Assembly: GCF_005893125.1 (NCBI RefSeq)
Contig: NZ_VCJS01000111.1
Coordinates: forward strand, 1-41,089
Reading direction: 5' to 3'
DNA length: 41,089 nucleotides
DNA from: Nonomuraea basaltis
Lineage (GTDB): Bacteria; Actinomycetota; Actinomycetes; Streptosporangiales; Streptosporangiaceae
The notes under the pieces are model-generated. The model was not told the DNA's origin and searched no databases. It was given only the letters and a program-made list of their open reading frames with translations. Below are positions 32,372 to 41,070 of this stretch, piece by piece. The stretch's first letter is position 1, and each line of letters opens with the position of its first letter. The position numbers were made by a program, and so were the translations under genes.

Positions 32372-33880
32372 ATGCTCTTCCCGTACGCCCTGCTCGACGC
32401 GCTGCGCGCCGCGCCCGCGACCCCCGCCTTCGAGCACGCCGGCCGGACCGTCTCACGAGGTGAGCTGCTGGATCTCATCCGGCGGCTGGCCGGCGCGATG
32501 GCCGACGCGGGGCTCGGTCCCGGCCGGGCCGTGGCCGTGCGCACCGCCGTCACTCCCGAGGCGTTCGCCGCACAGATGGCCGCGCACGCGCTCGGCTGCC
32601 GCGTCGTGGGCATCCGCCCCGGGTACGCCCCCGCCCAGCTCGCCCACGTGCTCGGCATGGACGTCGACGCGGTGCTCGTGGACCCGGCGACCGCCGCCCC
32701 CGGGCTCTTCGTGCGGCCCGTGCTGTCGCTGGGCCCGTGCGCGGGGGCGGTCGACCTGCTGGCACACCCCGACGACGGCCGGCCGCTCACCGTGACGGCC
32801 CGCCCGGACGACGTGGCCGCGCTGGTCTTCACCAGCGGCAGCACCGGGCGGCCCAAGGGCTGCGCGATCACCTACCGCGCGCTCACGGAGCACTGGGCAT
32901 GGCAGCCGCGCGTCTGGTCGCCGGTCGCGGCCACGTTCGCCCGGGACTTCGAGCGTTACCTGCTGTTCGGCACGCTCGCCAGCATGGTCGTGATGGAGTT
33001 CGTGGCGCCCTGCCTGCTGGGCGGCGGCACGGCGGTGATCCCGGAGGACGACGGGCGGCCGATGTTCCCGTACGCGATCGAGCGCTACCGGATCACCGGC
33101 TCGATCATCACGGTTCCGCGGCTGTTCCAGCTGCTGCGCCTGCTGGAGGAGGAGCCGGCGGACGTCGGCAGCCTGCGGGCGCTGATGGTGTCGGGATCGC
33201 CCATCAGCGCGCGGCGGCTGGCGGCGGCGGCCGAGCGGCTCGGCCCCGTCGTCTACCAGGGGTACGGCCAGACGGAGGCAGGCAACGTCGCCATGCTCAC
33301 GCCTGAGCACATCGCCGCCGGCCGCGGGCTGGACTCGGTGGGCCGGCCCCATCCCGGGGTCGAGATCAGCGTGCGCGACGAGGACGACCGGGAGCTGCCG
33401 CCGGGGCGGACCGGCGAGATCCACGTGCGCAGCCCGTACCTGATGTCCGGCTACTGGGGCGACGAGGAGGAGACCCGCGACACGCTCAGGGACGGCCGGC
33501 TGCGCACCCGCGACCTCGGGTACGTGGACGAGGACGGCTTCCTGCACCTCGCCGGGCGCACCCGCGATGTGATCATGGTCAACGCGATGGTCGTGTACGC
33601 CGGCCCGATCGAGCGCGTCCTGACCGCACACCCCGGCGTCGACGAGGCGTACGTGGCCGGCGCCCCCGACGAGGCCACCGGCGAGGCCGTGCACGCGTTC
33701 GTCGTCCCGTCCGCAGGGCGGGCTCCGGACCCCGCGGCCCTGTCCGCGCTGGTCAGGGCCGAGCTCGGCGACGACAGCGTACCCAAGACGATCACGATGG
33801 TGCCCGGTGTCCCGGTCGCCGCCAGCGGCAAGCCCGACAAGCGCGCCCTCCTCGCCCGGCACGCTCTGAGCAATCTCTGA
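32372..33880 (+). CDS. Adenylate-forming (AMP-binding) enzyme, stand-alone acyl/aryl-CoA ligase type
   Basis: A 502-residue ANL-superfamily enzyme that activates a carboxylate as its acyl-AMP and usually passes it to CoA or a carrier protein. The core motifs are complete: TSGSTGRPKG (A3, about 144-153), YQGYGQTEAG (A5), RTRDLGYVDEDG (A7), GRTRDVIMVN (A8) and the C-terminal catalytic Lys487 in ASGKPDKRAL (A10). No carrier domain is fused. ATG 32372 is chosen because AGAGGAG lies 6 bp upstream; an ATG at 32336 is in frame but lacks a ribosome-binding site. It is the first gene of a five-gene operon. The substrate is unknown. Confidence 0.93.
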   Translation: MLFPYALLDALRAAPATPAFEHAGRTVSRGELLDLIRRLAGAMADAGLGPGRAVAVRTAVTPEAFAAQMAAHALGCRVVGIRPGYAPAQLAHVLGMDVDAVLVDPATAAPGLFVRPVLSLGPCAGAVDLLAHPDDGRPLTVTARPDDVAALVFTSGSTGRPKGCAITYRALTEHWAWQPRVWSPVAATFARDFERYLLFGTLASMVVMEFVAPCLLGGGTAVIPEDDGRPMFPYAIERYRITGSIITVPRLFQLLRLLEEEPADVGSLRALMVSGSPISARRLAAAAERLGPVVYQGYGQTEAGNVAMLTPEHIAAGRGLDSVGRPHPGVEISVRDEDDRELPPGRTGEIHVRSPYLMSGYWGDEEETRDTLRDGRLRTRDLGYVDEDGFLHLAGRTRDVIMVNAMVVYAGPIERVLTAHPGVDEAYVAGAPDEATGEAVHAFVVPSAGRAPDPAALSALVRAELGDDSVPKTITMVPGVPVAASGKPDKRALLARHALSNL

Positions 33881-33939
33881 GAATTGCCCGCCAACACTGA
33901 GGTTGTCATTTCAACCACATCGCTGTGACGGAGGAGTCA

Positions 33940-35535
33940 GTGCCGGACAACGCCCTGGACTACCTGGTGATCGGCGCCGGCCCGGCGGGCCTGCAGCTGG
34001 GGTACTTCCTGCACGCGGCGGGACGGAGGTACCAGATCCTCGAGGCAGGCCCCGCACCCAGCATGTTCTTCCGGACCTTCCCGCGCCATCGCACGCTCAT
34101 CTCGATCAACAAGAAGCACACCGGATGGGACGATCCCGAGATCAACCTCCGGATGGACTGGAACTCGCTGCTGTCGGACGACCCTGACCTGCTGTTCACC
34201 CGCTACAGCGACCGATATTTCCCGCACGCCGATGACATGGTCCGCTACTTGATCGACTTCGCCCGGCAGACCGGGCTGCGGGTCACGTACGACGCCCGCG
34301 TGGTCCGCGTCGACCGGCCCAGTGATCGGCCCAGTGATCGGCCCAGTGATCGGCGCGGCCCGTTTGTGGTGACCGACGAGCGCGGCCGCACGTACGAGGC
34401 GAAGCGGGTGATCGTCGCGACCGGCGTCACCCGCCCGAACGTCCCGCCCATCCCGGGCGTCGAGACCGCCGACCTGTACGGCACCGCCTCCACCGACCCC
34501 GCCGACTACGTCGGGCAGCGGGTGCTCATCATCGGCAAGGGCAACTCCGCGTTCGAGACGGCCGACAACCTGATCGAGACCGCCGCCGTCATCCACGTCG
34601 CCGGCCCGAACTCCCTGCGCATGGCCTGGCGCACCCACTACGTCGGCCACCTGCGCGCGGTCAACAACGGCCTGCTCGACAGCTACCAGCTCAAGTCCCA
34701 GAACGCGCTGCTCGACGGCGACGTCAGGCGCATCGAGCGACTGGACGACGGCACGTACCTGGCCACGGTGGCCTTCGCCCGCGTCAACGAGGTCACCAAG
34801 GACATCCCGTACGACCGCGTGATCGTCTGCACCGGCTTCCGCTTCGACGCCTCGATCTTCGCCGATGCCTGCCGTCCGGCCCTCGTCATCGCCGACAGGT
34901 TCCCGGCCGTCACCCCCGCCTATGAGTCGGTCAACGTCCCCGATCTCCACTTCGCCGGCACGATCACCCAGTCACGCGACTTCAAGCACGGCACCAGCGG
35001 CTTCATCCACGGCTTCAGGTACGGCGTCCGCGCCCTGCACCGCATCCTGGAGTCCCGCCACCACGGCGTGCCGTGGCCCGCCAGGATGCTCGCGGCGCAG
35101 CCGGGGCCGCTGGCGACCGCCGTCATCGACCGGGTCAACCGCACCTCGGCCCTGTGGCAGCAGTTCGGGCTGCTGGCCGACGTGATCGTGCTCGACGGCG
35201 ACGGAATCGCCCGTTACCTGGAGGAGGTGCCGTACGACCTGCAGGGCCCGCCGATCGGCGACCGCGGCCACTTCGCGATCACTCTCGAGTACGGACCCGA
35301 CCACGACAAAGTCGACCCCTTCGACATCGCGGTCTCCCGCATCGCCCAGAGCGACTCCGCCCGCGCCCACGAGGGCCACTACCTGCACCCGGTGGTCCGC
35401 CACCACCGGCCGGGACAGCCGCCCGTGGCCCACCACATCACGGAGAACCTGGAGAACGAGTGGAACTCCGAGGAGGTCCACGTCGAGCCGCTCCGGGCCT
35501 TCTTCGCCCGCCAGACGGCCTCCGTACCGGTCTGA
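33940..35535 (+). CDS. FAD-dependent oxidoreductase, FOXRED2-like
   Basis: A 531-residue two-dinucleotide-fold flavoprotein of the flavin-monooxygenase-like group. The FAD motif YLVIGAGPAGLQLGYF is at the N-terminus, and the NAD(P) motif VLIIGKGNSAFETADNL lies near residue 190. The segments TLISINKKHTGWDDPEINLR and MDWNSLLSDDPDLLFTRYS are characteristic of FOXRED2/ERFAD-like proteins. The Cys motif of disulfide reductases is not visible, so hydroxylation or oxidation of a small molecule is likely. GTG 33940 has GGAGG 5 bp upstream and is preferred over GTG 33925. A (RPSD)3 tract lies in the coding region at 34315-34350. It is the second gene of the redox operon. Confidence 0.88.
   Translation: MPDNALDYLVIGAGPAGLQLGYFLHAAGRRYQILEAGPAPSMFFRTFPRHRTLISINKKHTGWDDPEINLRMDWNSLLSDDPDLLFTRYSDRYFPHADDMVRYLIDFARQTGLRVTYDARVVRVDRPSDRPSDRPSDRRGPFVVTDERGRTYEAKRVIVATGVTRPNVPPIPGVETADLYGTASTDPADYVGQRVLIIGKGNSAFETADNLIETAAVIHVAGPNSLRMAWRTHYVGHLRAVNNGLLDSYQLKSQNALLDGDVRRIERLDDGTYLATVAFARVNEVTKDIPYDRVIVCTGFRFDASIFADACRPALVIADRFPAVTPAYESVNVPDLHFAGTITQSRDFKHGTSGFIHGFRYGVRALHRILESRHHGVPWPARMLAAQPGPLATAVIDRVNRTSALWQQFGLLADVIVLDGDGIARYLEEVPYDLQGPPIGDRGHFAITLEYGPDHDKVDPFDIAVSRIAQSDSARAHEGHYLHPVVRHHRPGQPPVAHHITENLENEWNSEEVHVEPLRAFFARQTASVPV
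34315..34350 (+). repeat. 12-bp tandem repeat, three perfect copies
   Basis: CGGCCCAGTGAT occurs three times in a row inside the FOXRED2-like gene and encodes Arg-Pro-Ser-Asp three times. The unit keeps the reading frame. It sits in a surface loop between two beta-strands (VVRVDRP and GPFVVTDERGR). Confidence 0.95.
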
Positions 35536-35537
35536 TC

Positions 35538-36587
35538 ATGGAACCGCGGAACCTGCGTGAGTTCGAGGCGGCGGCCCGCGCCCGCCTCGACCCCGCGCAC
35601 TACGACTACTTCGCCGGGGGCGCCGGGGACGAGGTCACGGTGCGGGCGAACGAGGCCGCGTTCGGCCGGCTCGGGCTGGTGCCGCGGGTGCTGCGCGGCG
35701 TCTCGAAGCTCCAGACCGACGTCACCCTGCTCGGCAGCCGCGCGGCCATGCCCGTGCTGGTGGCGCCGACCGCGTTCCACCGGCTCGCCGACCCCGAAGG
35801 CGAGCGGGCCACGGCCCGCGCGGTCGCCGCCGCCGAGACCATCATGATCGTCAGCATGGCCGCGACGGTCGCCGTCGAGGACGTGGCGGCCGCGGCGCCC
35901 GGTGCCGAGCTCTGGTTCCAGCTGTACGTCCAGCCGGACCAGGCCTTCACCGAGAAGATCGTCCGCCGCGCCGAGGCGGCCGGCTGCAAGGCGCTGGTCG
36001 TCACCGTGGACTCGCCCGTGCTCGGGCGGCGCGAACGCGACCTGCGCAACGGCTTCCACGACCTGCCCCCGTACCTGTGCTGTGAGAACCTGCGCGACGG
36101 AGCTCGCGGCGACCGGGTGCGGCCGGTCGTCATGACGCCGGAGCTGTCGTGGGAGCACATCGACCGGCTCAGGGAGATGACGTCGCTGCCGATCGCGCTC
36201 AAGGGCGTCACGCACCCCGCCGACGCCCGCCTCGCGCTCGACCACGGCGCATCGGCGATCATGGTGTCCAACCACGGTGGACGGCAGCTCGACACCGTGC
36301 CCGCCACGATCGACCTGCTGCCGGACATCGTCGCGGCCGTCGGCGGCGCCGTACCCGTGCTGCTGGACGGCGGCGTGCGGCGCGGCACCGACGTGCTCAA
36401 GGCCCTGGCGCTGGGCGCCGCCGCGGTCGCGGTCGGCAGGCCGGTGATCTGGGGGCTGGCGGCGGACGGCGAGCGGGGCGTCGCCCGCGTGCTCGGCCTG
36501 CTCCGCGCGGAGACCGAGCACGCGCTCACCCTGTGCGGCCGCGCGTCGATCCACGAGCTCGGCCCGGACCTGGTGCGGCCATGCTGA
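35538..36587 (+). CDS. FMN-dependent alpha-hydroxy-acid oxidase/dehydrogenase
   Basis: A 349-residue TIM-barrel flavoenzyme that oxidises an L-2-hydroxy acid to the 2-oxo acid. The family active site is complete: Tyr24 (HYDYFAGGAGDE), Tyr130 (WFQLYV), Lys222 (ALKGV), and His246 and Arg249 in SNHGGRQLD; FMN-phosphate binding is by LLDGGVRRGTDVLKAL. It matches the glycolate/lactate/hydroxymandelate oxidase family in length and motifs, and the substrate cannot be distinguished by eye. It starts 2 bp after the FOXRED2-like gene and overlaps the P450 gene by 7 bp (ATGCTGA), so it sits at the centre of the operon. Confidence 0.92.
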   Translation: MEPRNLREFEAAARARLDPAHYDYFAGGAGDEVTVRANEAAFGRLGLVPRVLRGVSKLQTDVTLLGSRAAMPVLVAPTAFHRLADPEGERATARAVAAAETIMIVSMAATVAVEDVAAAAPGAELWFQLYVQPDQAFTEKIVRRAEAAGCKALVVTVDSPVLGRRERDLRNGFHDLPPYLCCENLRDGARGDRVRPVVMTPELSWEHIDRLREMTSLPIALKGVTHPADARLALDHGASAIMVSNHGGRQLDTVPATIDLLPDIVAAVGGAVPVLLDGGVRRGTDVLKALALGAAAVAVGRPVIWGLAADGERGVARVLGLLRAETEHALTLCGRASIHELGPDLVRPC

Positions 36588-37918
36588 TCATGATCGCACT
36601 CACCGTGGCCGTGCTGGCGAGCCTGCCGTGGTGGCTGCCCGGCCGCGTCGTGGCGCTGCGCGTGCGGGTCTTCAACCGGATCAACGGCGGCGAGGGCATC
36701 CCCGTGCCCGGCGACCTGATCGGCGTCGACCGGTTCAAGGAGGTCTACTCGCACCCGGCGGCCGGCGGGCGCAGCAAGGGCGCGGCCCTGTCCGACCTGT
36801 TCTGGTACTGGCTGTCGCCCGGTCCCGAGATGCACCAGGAGCACCTGGAGGCGGGGGAGCGGTACGACGCCGTCGCCAGGACCACGCGCACCCTGCTCGC
36901 CGTGCCGCGCGCCGAGGCCGAGGAGCTCACCCGCCGCTGCGCCGCCCGCACGCTGGACGGCGCCCACGGCATGGTGCGGCTGCGGGACCTGATGATGCCG
37001 CTCTGGGCCGAGGTCTACTACGAGCTCGTGTTCGCCGAGCCGTGCCCGCGCGAGGCCCGCGACCTGATCGTCGGCAACGCGAACGACGTCGTCACCGCGC
37101 TCAAATGCTGCGGCCTGCGCCACATGCAGCGCCGCGACCGCCTCACCCGCTACCTGCTCGGCCGGCTCTCCCGCGTGCGCGTCCCGCTCCCGCCGGAGCT
37201 GTCACCCCGGGAACAGGCCTTCTACCTGCAGGGCGCCTTCTTCAACACCGCCGTCGTCCAGATGTCGGAGGCCATGGCCCACCTGCTCATGGTGCTTGCC
37301 CGGCACCCCGGCACGCAGGAGCGGGCCCGCGACGCCGGCGACCGCCACCTCGACCATGTGATCGCCGAGACCATGCGGCTCTACCCGCTGTTCGGCATCG
37401 CCCACCGCATCACCACCGGCGACATCGAGCTGGACGAGCGCACCACGATCCCGGCCGGGTCCGTGCTCTGCTTCAACTACCCGGAGTTCCACCGCGCCGG
37501 CCACACCGACCCCGACCGCTTCGACCCGGACCGCTTCTCCGGGCCCGCCAAGGAGCTCAACCACATCCCGTTCGGCGTCGCCGCCAATCGCCCCTGCCCC
37601 GCCTGGCGGCTGGCGCCGATCACGATGCGGGCCGCCGCCCGGGAGGTCCTGCGCAGGTACGCCCTCGCCTCCTCCGCCGCCCACACCCGCTCCCTGCCCA
37701 ACCGCGGGCCGTGCCTGCTCACCCCGCGAGACGCCTCCCGGAGACATGGACAGCGTCATGCCCGTGCCGCGCTGGCCTGGATGCGCCTGCGCGACCGCTG
37801 GGAGGACGTGTGGCGCAGCCTCGTCCAGCTCGTCCTCGGCACCTACATGGTGTGGGACGCGCGCCGGCAGCGGCTGTGCGCGCGCCACTTCGATCGCTGC
37901 CCCGTCACTCACCGCTGA
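36581..37918 (+). CDS. Cytochrome P450 with N-terminal membrane anchor and C-terminal extension
   Basis: A 445-residue haem-thiolate monooxygenase. The first 20 residues are hydrophobic (MLIMIALTVAVLASLPWWLP), unusual in bacterial P450s, which are mostly soluble. Helix K ExxR is Glu263-Arg266 (ETMRLYP), the PERF-like motif is DPDRF, and the haem-binding loop is PFGVAANRPCPAW with Cys339. In helix I the AGx(D/E)T motif is atypical: GAFFNT, with Thr223 but no acidic residue before it. About 60 residues follow the normal P450 end, with an amphipathic stretch (WEDVWRSLVQLVLGTYMVW). It overlaps the alpha-hydroxy-acid oxidase gene and precedes the antiporter gene by 13 bp. Confidence 0.92.
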   Translation: MLIMIALTVAVLASLPWWLPGRVVALRVRVFNRINGGEGIPVPGDLIGVDRFKEVYSHPAAGGRSKGAALSDLFWYWLSPGPEMHQEHLEAGERYDAVARTTRTLLAVPRAEAEELTRRCAARTLDGAHGMVRLRDLMMPLWAEVYYELVFAEPCPREARDLIVGNANDVVTALKCCGLRHMQRRDRLTRYLLGRLSRVRVPLPPELSPREQAFYLQGAFFNTAVVQMSEAMAHLLMVLARHPGTQERARDAGDRHLDHVIAETMRLYPLFGIAHRITTGDIELDERTTIPAGSVLCFNYPEFHRAGHTDPDRFDPDRFSGPAKELNHIPFGVAANRPCPAWRLAPITMRAAAREVLRRYALASSAAHTRSLPNRGPCLLTPRDASRRHGQRHARAALAWMRLRDRWEDVWRSLVQLVLGTYMVWDARRQRLCARHFDRCPVTHR

Positions 37919-37931
37919 GCGGAGAACCGGC

Positions 37932-39254
37932 ATGCCTCTTCTGTTGACCGCGCCTGATCCGAACCTCGCCCTCATCCTCAAGGTCCTGCCCGCCCTCGTC
38001 GTCATCCTGCTCGCCGCGGCGATCTGCGGCCGGCTGGCGCAGATGGTGATGCAGCCGCGCGTGCTCGGGGAGATGGTCGCCGGCGTGCTGCTCGGGCCGA
38101 CGCTGTTCGGCTGGCTCTTCCCCGAGGCGCAGGCGGCCCTGTTCCCGCCCGAGGTCAGACCCGTCCTGTACGTGCTCAGCACCATCGGTCTCACCCTGTA
38201 CATGTTCCTGGTCGGCGCCGGCCTCGACCACAGCGCCCGCACGCCCGGCGAGGTCCGCAAGGCCTCCGTACTGGCCGTCTCGGGGATCGTCCCCTCCCTG
38301 CTGCTCGGGTCCGGCGCCGGCCTGCTCCTGCACGGCCTGCTCTCGCGCCCCGACGTCAGCCCGGTCCAGTTCGCCCTGTTCGTCGGCGGCGCGCTGTCGC
38401 TGACCGCGTTCCCCATGCTGGCCAGGATCCTGTACGAGCGCGGACTGGAGAACTCCCCGATCGGCCGCCTCACCCTGCTGGCGGCGTCCATCGACGACGC
38501 CCTGGCCTGGTGCATCCTCGCCGTCCTGTCCGCCGTGCACCTCGGTGCGGGACCCGCCGGCGCGCTGCCCACCATCGCGCTGACCGCCGTGTTCGCCGTC
38601 GTCATGCTGAAGGTCGTCGCCCCCATGCTGCGGCCCATGGGCCGGACCGTCGCGCGCACCGGCCGGCTGGGGCCCACCGGCATGTACGCCGTCATCCTCA
38701 TCCCGCTCACCGCCGGCTGGCTGACCGACTGGATCGGCGTCTACGCCGTCTTCGGCGGCTTCTTCGCCGGCCTGGCCATGCCCCGCGATCCGGCCTTCCG
38801 CGAGATCCTGCACGGGCGCATGATGGAGGTCGTCACGACGCTGCTGCTGCCCACGTTCTTCACCTTCTCCGGGCTCAACACCCACCTCGGCGGCATCGCG
38901 GGCGGCGCCATGCTGGCGGCGTTCGGGCTGATCCTGGCCGCCGGGTTCTGTGGCAAGTACTTCGGCTGCGCGCTGTCGATGAGAGGGCTGGGGTTCGGCT
39001 GGCGGGAGTCGTACGCGGTGGGGGCGCTCATGAACGCCCGCGGCCTGATGATCCTCATCTTCATCAACATCGGCCTGGCCCAGGGCATGATCACGCAGGA
39101 GCTGTTCGCCATGCTGGTGCTCGTGGCCGTGCTCACCACCGCGGGCGCCCTGCCGCTCTACAAGCTGGCGCTGCCCGAGCGCCTCGAGCGCACGGTCGAG
39201 CCCGCCGGGCAACGGCCCTTAGAGGAGCAGGTCGTCAAGTCCAATTCTGGATAA
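37932..39254 (+). CDS. CPA2-type cation/proton antiporter
   Basis: A 440-residue integral membrane protein with about 12 hydrophobic segments, of the monovalent cation:proton antiporter-2 family (KefB/NapA-like). Family features include the early QPRVLGEMVAGVLLGPTLFG helix and the SIDDALAWCILAVLSA segment, where the Asp pair (DD) marks the ion-binding site. ATG 37932 follows GGAGA. It is the last gene of the redox operon. It may expel protons or a charged product, or balance pH for the upstream oxidative enzymes, which is inference. Confidence 0.9.
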   Translation: MPLLLTAPDPNLALILKVLPALVVILLAAAICGRLAQMVMQPRVLGEMVAGVLLGPTLFGWLFPEAQAALFPPEVRPVLYVLSTIGLTLYMFLVGAGLDHSARTPGEVRKASVLAVSGIVPSLLLGSGAGLLLHGLLSRPDVSPVQFALFVGGALSLTAFPMLARILYERGLENSPIGRLTLLAASIDDALAWCILAVLSAVHLGAGPAGALPTIALTAVFAVVMLKVVAPMLRPMGRTVARTGRLGPTGMYAVILIPLTAGWLTDWIGVYAVFGGFFAGLAMPRDPAFREILHGRMMEVVTTLLLPTFFTFSGLNTHLGGIAGGAMLAAFGLILAAGFCGKYFGCALSMRGLGFGWRESYAVGALMNARGLMILIFINIGLAQGMITQELFAMLVLVAVLTTAGALPLYKLALPERLERTVEPAGQRPLEEQVVKSNSG

Positions 39255-39304
39255 ATCCGCAGCTAGATCTCGATGTCATGATTTTCGAATAGGCCAAAGG
39301 TCAA

Positions 39305-40036
39305 GTGGACCTGGTAATTCGCGGACAGTGGTGTAAACGTGGTCTGGTGGCTGGGACACCGGGTACGGCCGACCTGCCCTCCCGTCGGCTGCTGCTCATC
39401 GAGGATGACCGCGAACTGGGGAACATGCTGGTCGACCTGTTCACCGAGCAGGGGTACACGGTCGACCTGGCACTGGAGGGGCAGCGGGGGCTGCATCTGG
39501 GACTGAGCCGCGCGTACGACGTGCTGATCGTCGACCGCGGCCTGCCCGCGCTGGACGGGATCGACCTGCTGCGGCGGCTGCGCCGGCAGGCGGTCACCAC
39601 GCCCGTGCTCGTGCTCACCGCCTTCGGCTCGGTCGCCGACCGGGTCGCCGGGCTCGACGCGGGCGCCGAGGACTATCTCGTCAAGCCGTTCGACATCGAT
39701 GAGCTGCTGGCCCGGGTGCGGGCACTGCACCGCAGGAACCTCGACCAGGCCACGCTGCTGCCGCTCGGCGCCGGCTGGCTGGACGCCGAGGCGCACCTGG
39801 TACGGCTGCCGAGCGGGGAGCAGGTGACGCTGTCGACACAGGAATGCCGGCTGCTGAGCGCTCTGGCCGTCCGGCCGCGGCAGGTGCACACCCGCACGTC
39901 GCTGCGGCAGCGGGTCTTCGACGGCGCCAAGAAGGAATCGATCGTGGACACCTACGTCTACTACCTGCGCAACAAGCTGGGACCAGGGGTCGTGTGCACC
40001 GTGCGAGGTGTGGGGTACCGCCTGGGTGAGCTTTGA
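39305..40036 (+). CDS. OmpR-family response regulator
   Basis: A 243-residue two-component regulator. The receiver domain starts at RRLLLIEDD (acidic pocket Glu33-Asp34-Asp35), the phosphoacceptor is Asp77 (DVLIVDRG), and Thr105 and Lys127 (LVKPFD) complete the site. The C-terminal winged helix includes QECRLLSALAVRP and VDTYVYYLRNKL. The GTG at 39305 has AAAGG just upstream; GTG 39347 is the alternative. The gene is 50 bp after the antiporter gene and overlaps the kinase gene as TTGA, so it may control the operon before it or respond to the same envelope signal. Confidence 0.93.
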   Translation: MDLVIRGQWCKRGLVAGTPGTADLPSRRLLLIEDDRELGNMLVDLFTEQGYTVDLALEGQRGLHLGLSRAYDVLIVDRGLPALDGIDLLRRLRRQAVTTPVLVLTAFGSVADRVAGLDAGAEDYLVKPFDIDELLARVRALHRRNLDQATLLPLGAGWLDAEAHLVRLPSGEQVTLSTQECRLLSALAVRPRQVHTRTSLRQRVFDGAKKESIVDTYVYYLRNKLGPGVVCTVRGVGYRLGEL

Positions 40037-41070
40037 CCGGGCCAGGGCGGCCGGACCCGGAGCGGCGCCTGCTGATCCGCGCCCGCCGCCGGCTCACCGC
40101 GCAGGTCGCGGGTGCGATCTCGGTCGTGCTCGCGCTCGTCGGCGTGCTGGTCTTCTGCTTCATGGTGCACGAGCAGGCCGCGGCCGCGCGGCGAGACCTG
40201 GCCGCCGCCGCCCAGCGCGCCCCCGTCGCGTACCCGCCGCCCTGCGTGTGGCTGTTCGAGCAGCGCGGCGGCACCGTGCGGAGCTCGCCGGGCGCGCCGG
40301 CGACGCTGCCGGTACGCGCCGAGCTGGACCGGGTGAGCCGCGGCGGCGAGGCGCGGGTCACGCAGGTGGAGGTGGCCGGCCGCGCCTACCTCGTCCGCAC
40401 CCAGAGCCGCGGCGACGCCGTCCTCCAGGTCGCGATGGACCTGCGCTACCAGGCCGCGGAACGGAACCGGCTGCTGCGCACGCTCGCCGCCGCGGAGATC
40501 GCCGGCCTGCTGGCCGCCGTGCTCGTCGGCCAGGTCATCTCCCGCCGCGCGATCGCCCCGCTCGGCGAGGCCCTGGCCCGCCAGCGCCGGTTCGCCGCCG
40601 ACGTCAGCCACGAGCTGCGCACCCCGCTCACCCGGCTGAACACCCGCGCCCAGCTCCTCGCCCGCAGGATGCGCGGCGGCACGGACCCGATCCTGCTCAT
40701 CGACGAGGTGGACCAGCTGGTGACCGGCAGCAGGCAGCTCGGCGAGGTGGTCGAGGACCTGCTGCTGTCGGCCCAGTTCAACCGGCTGCGCCGGCCGTTC
40801 GCCCCGGTGGACCTGGCCGCGCTGGCGGCGGAGGCGGCCGGGGCCGAGAACGCCCGCGCCCAGGCCCACGGGGTGACGATCGAGGTCAGGTGCGAGGGAC
40901 CCGGCGACCACGTGGTGCGCGGCGTGGAGTCCGCGCTCCGGCGCGTGATCTCGGCGCTGCTGGACAACGCCATCGGGCACACGAGTCCGGGCGGCCACAT
41001 CTGGGTGACGCTGTCCAGCGACCCGGACGTGGTCCGGCTGACGGTCCGGGACGACGGAGCAGGCCTGGAC
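40033..41070 (+). CDS. Sensor histidine kinase (partial, cut by contig end)
   Basis: 346 residues are visible. Two membrane segments (about 24-44 and 150-170) flank an extracytoplasmic sensor domain of about 100 residues. There is no long HAMP domain. Then comes the HisKA box with the phosphoacceptor His193 (DVSHELRTPLTRL), followed by HATPase motifs LLDNAIGH (N box) and VRDDGAGL (G1). The TTG at 40033 overlaps the response regulator stop codon as TTGA. The gene ends at the adapter sequence, so the last part of the ATPase domain is missing. It is the cognate partner of the upstream regulator. Confidence 0.92.

Noticed and set aside
596..41070. Long open frames antisense or out of frame to nearly every gene
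   Set aside because: They are Arg/Pro/Ala/Gly-rich, lack ribosome-binding sites and domains, and arise from high third-position GC in the true genes.
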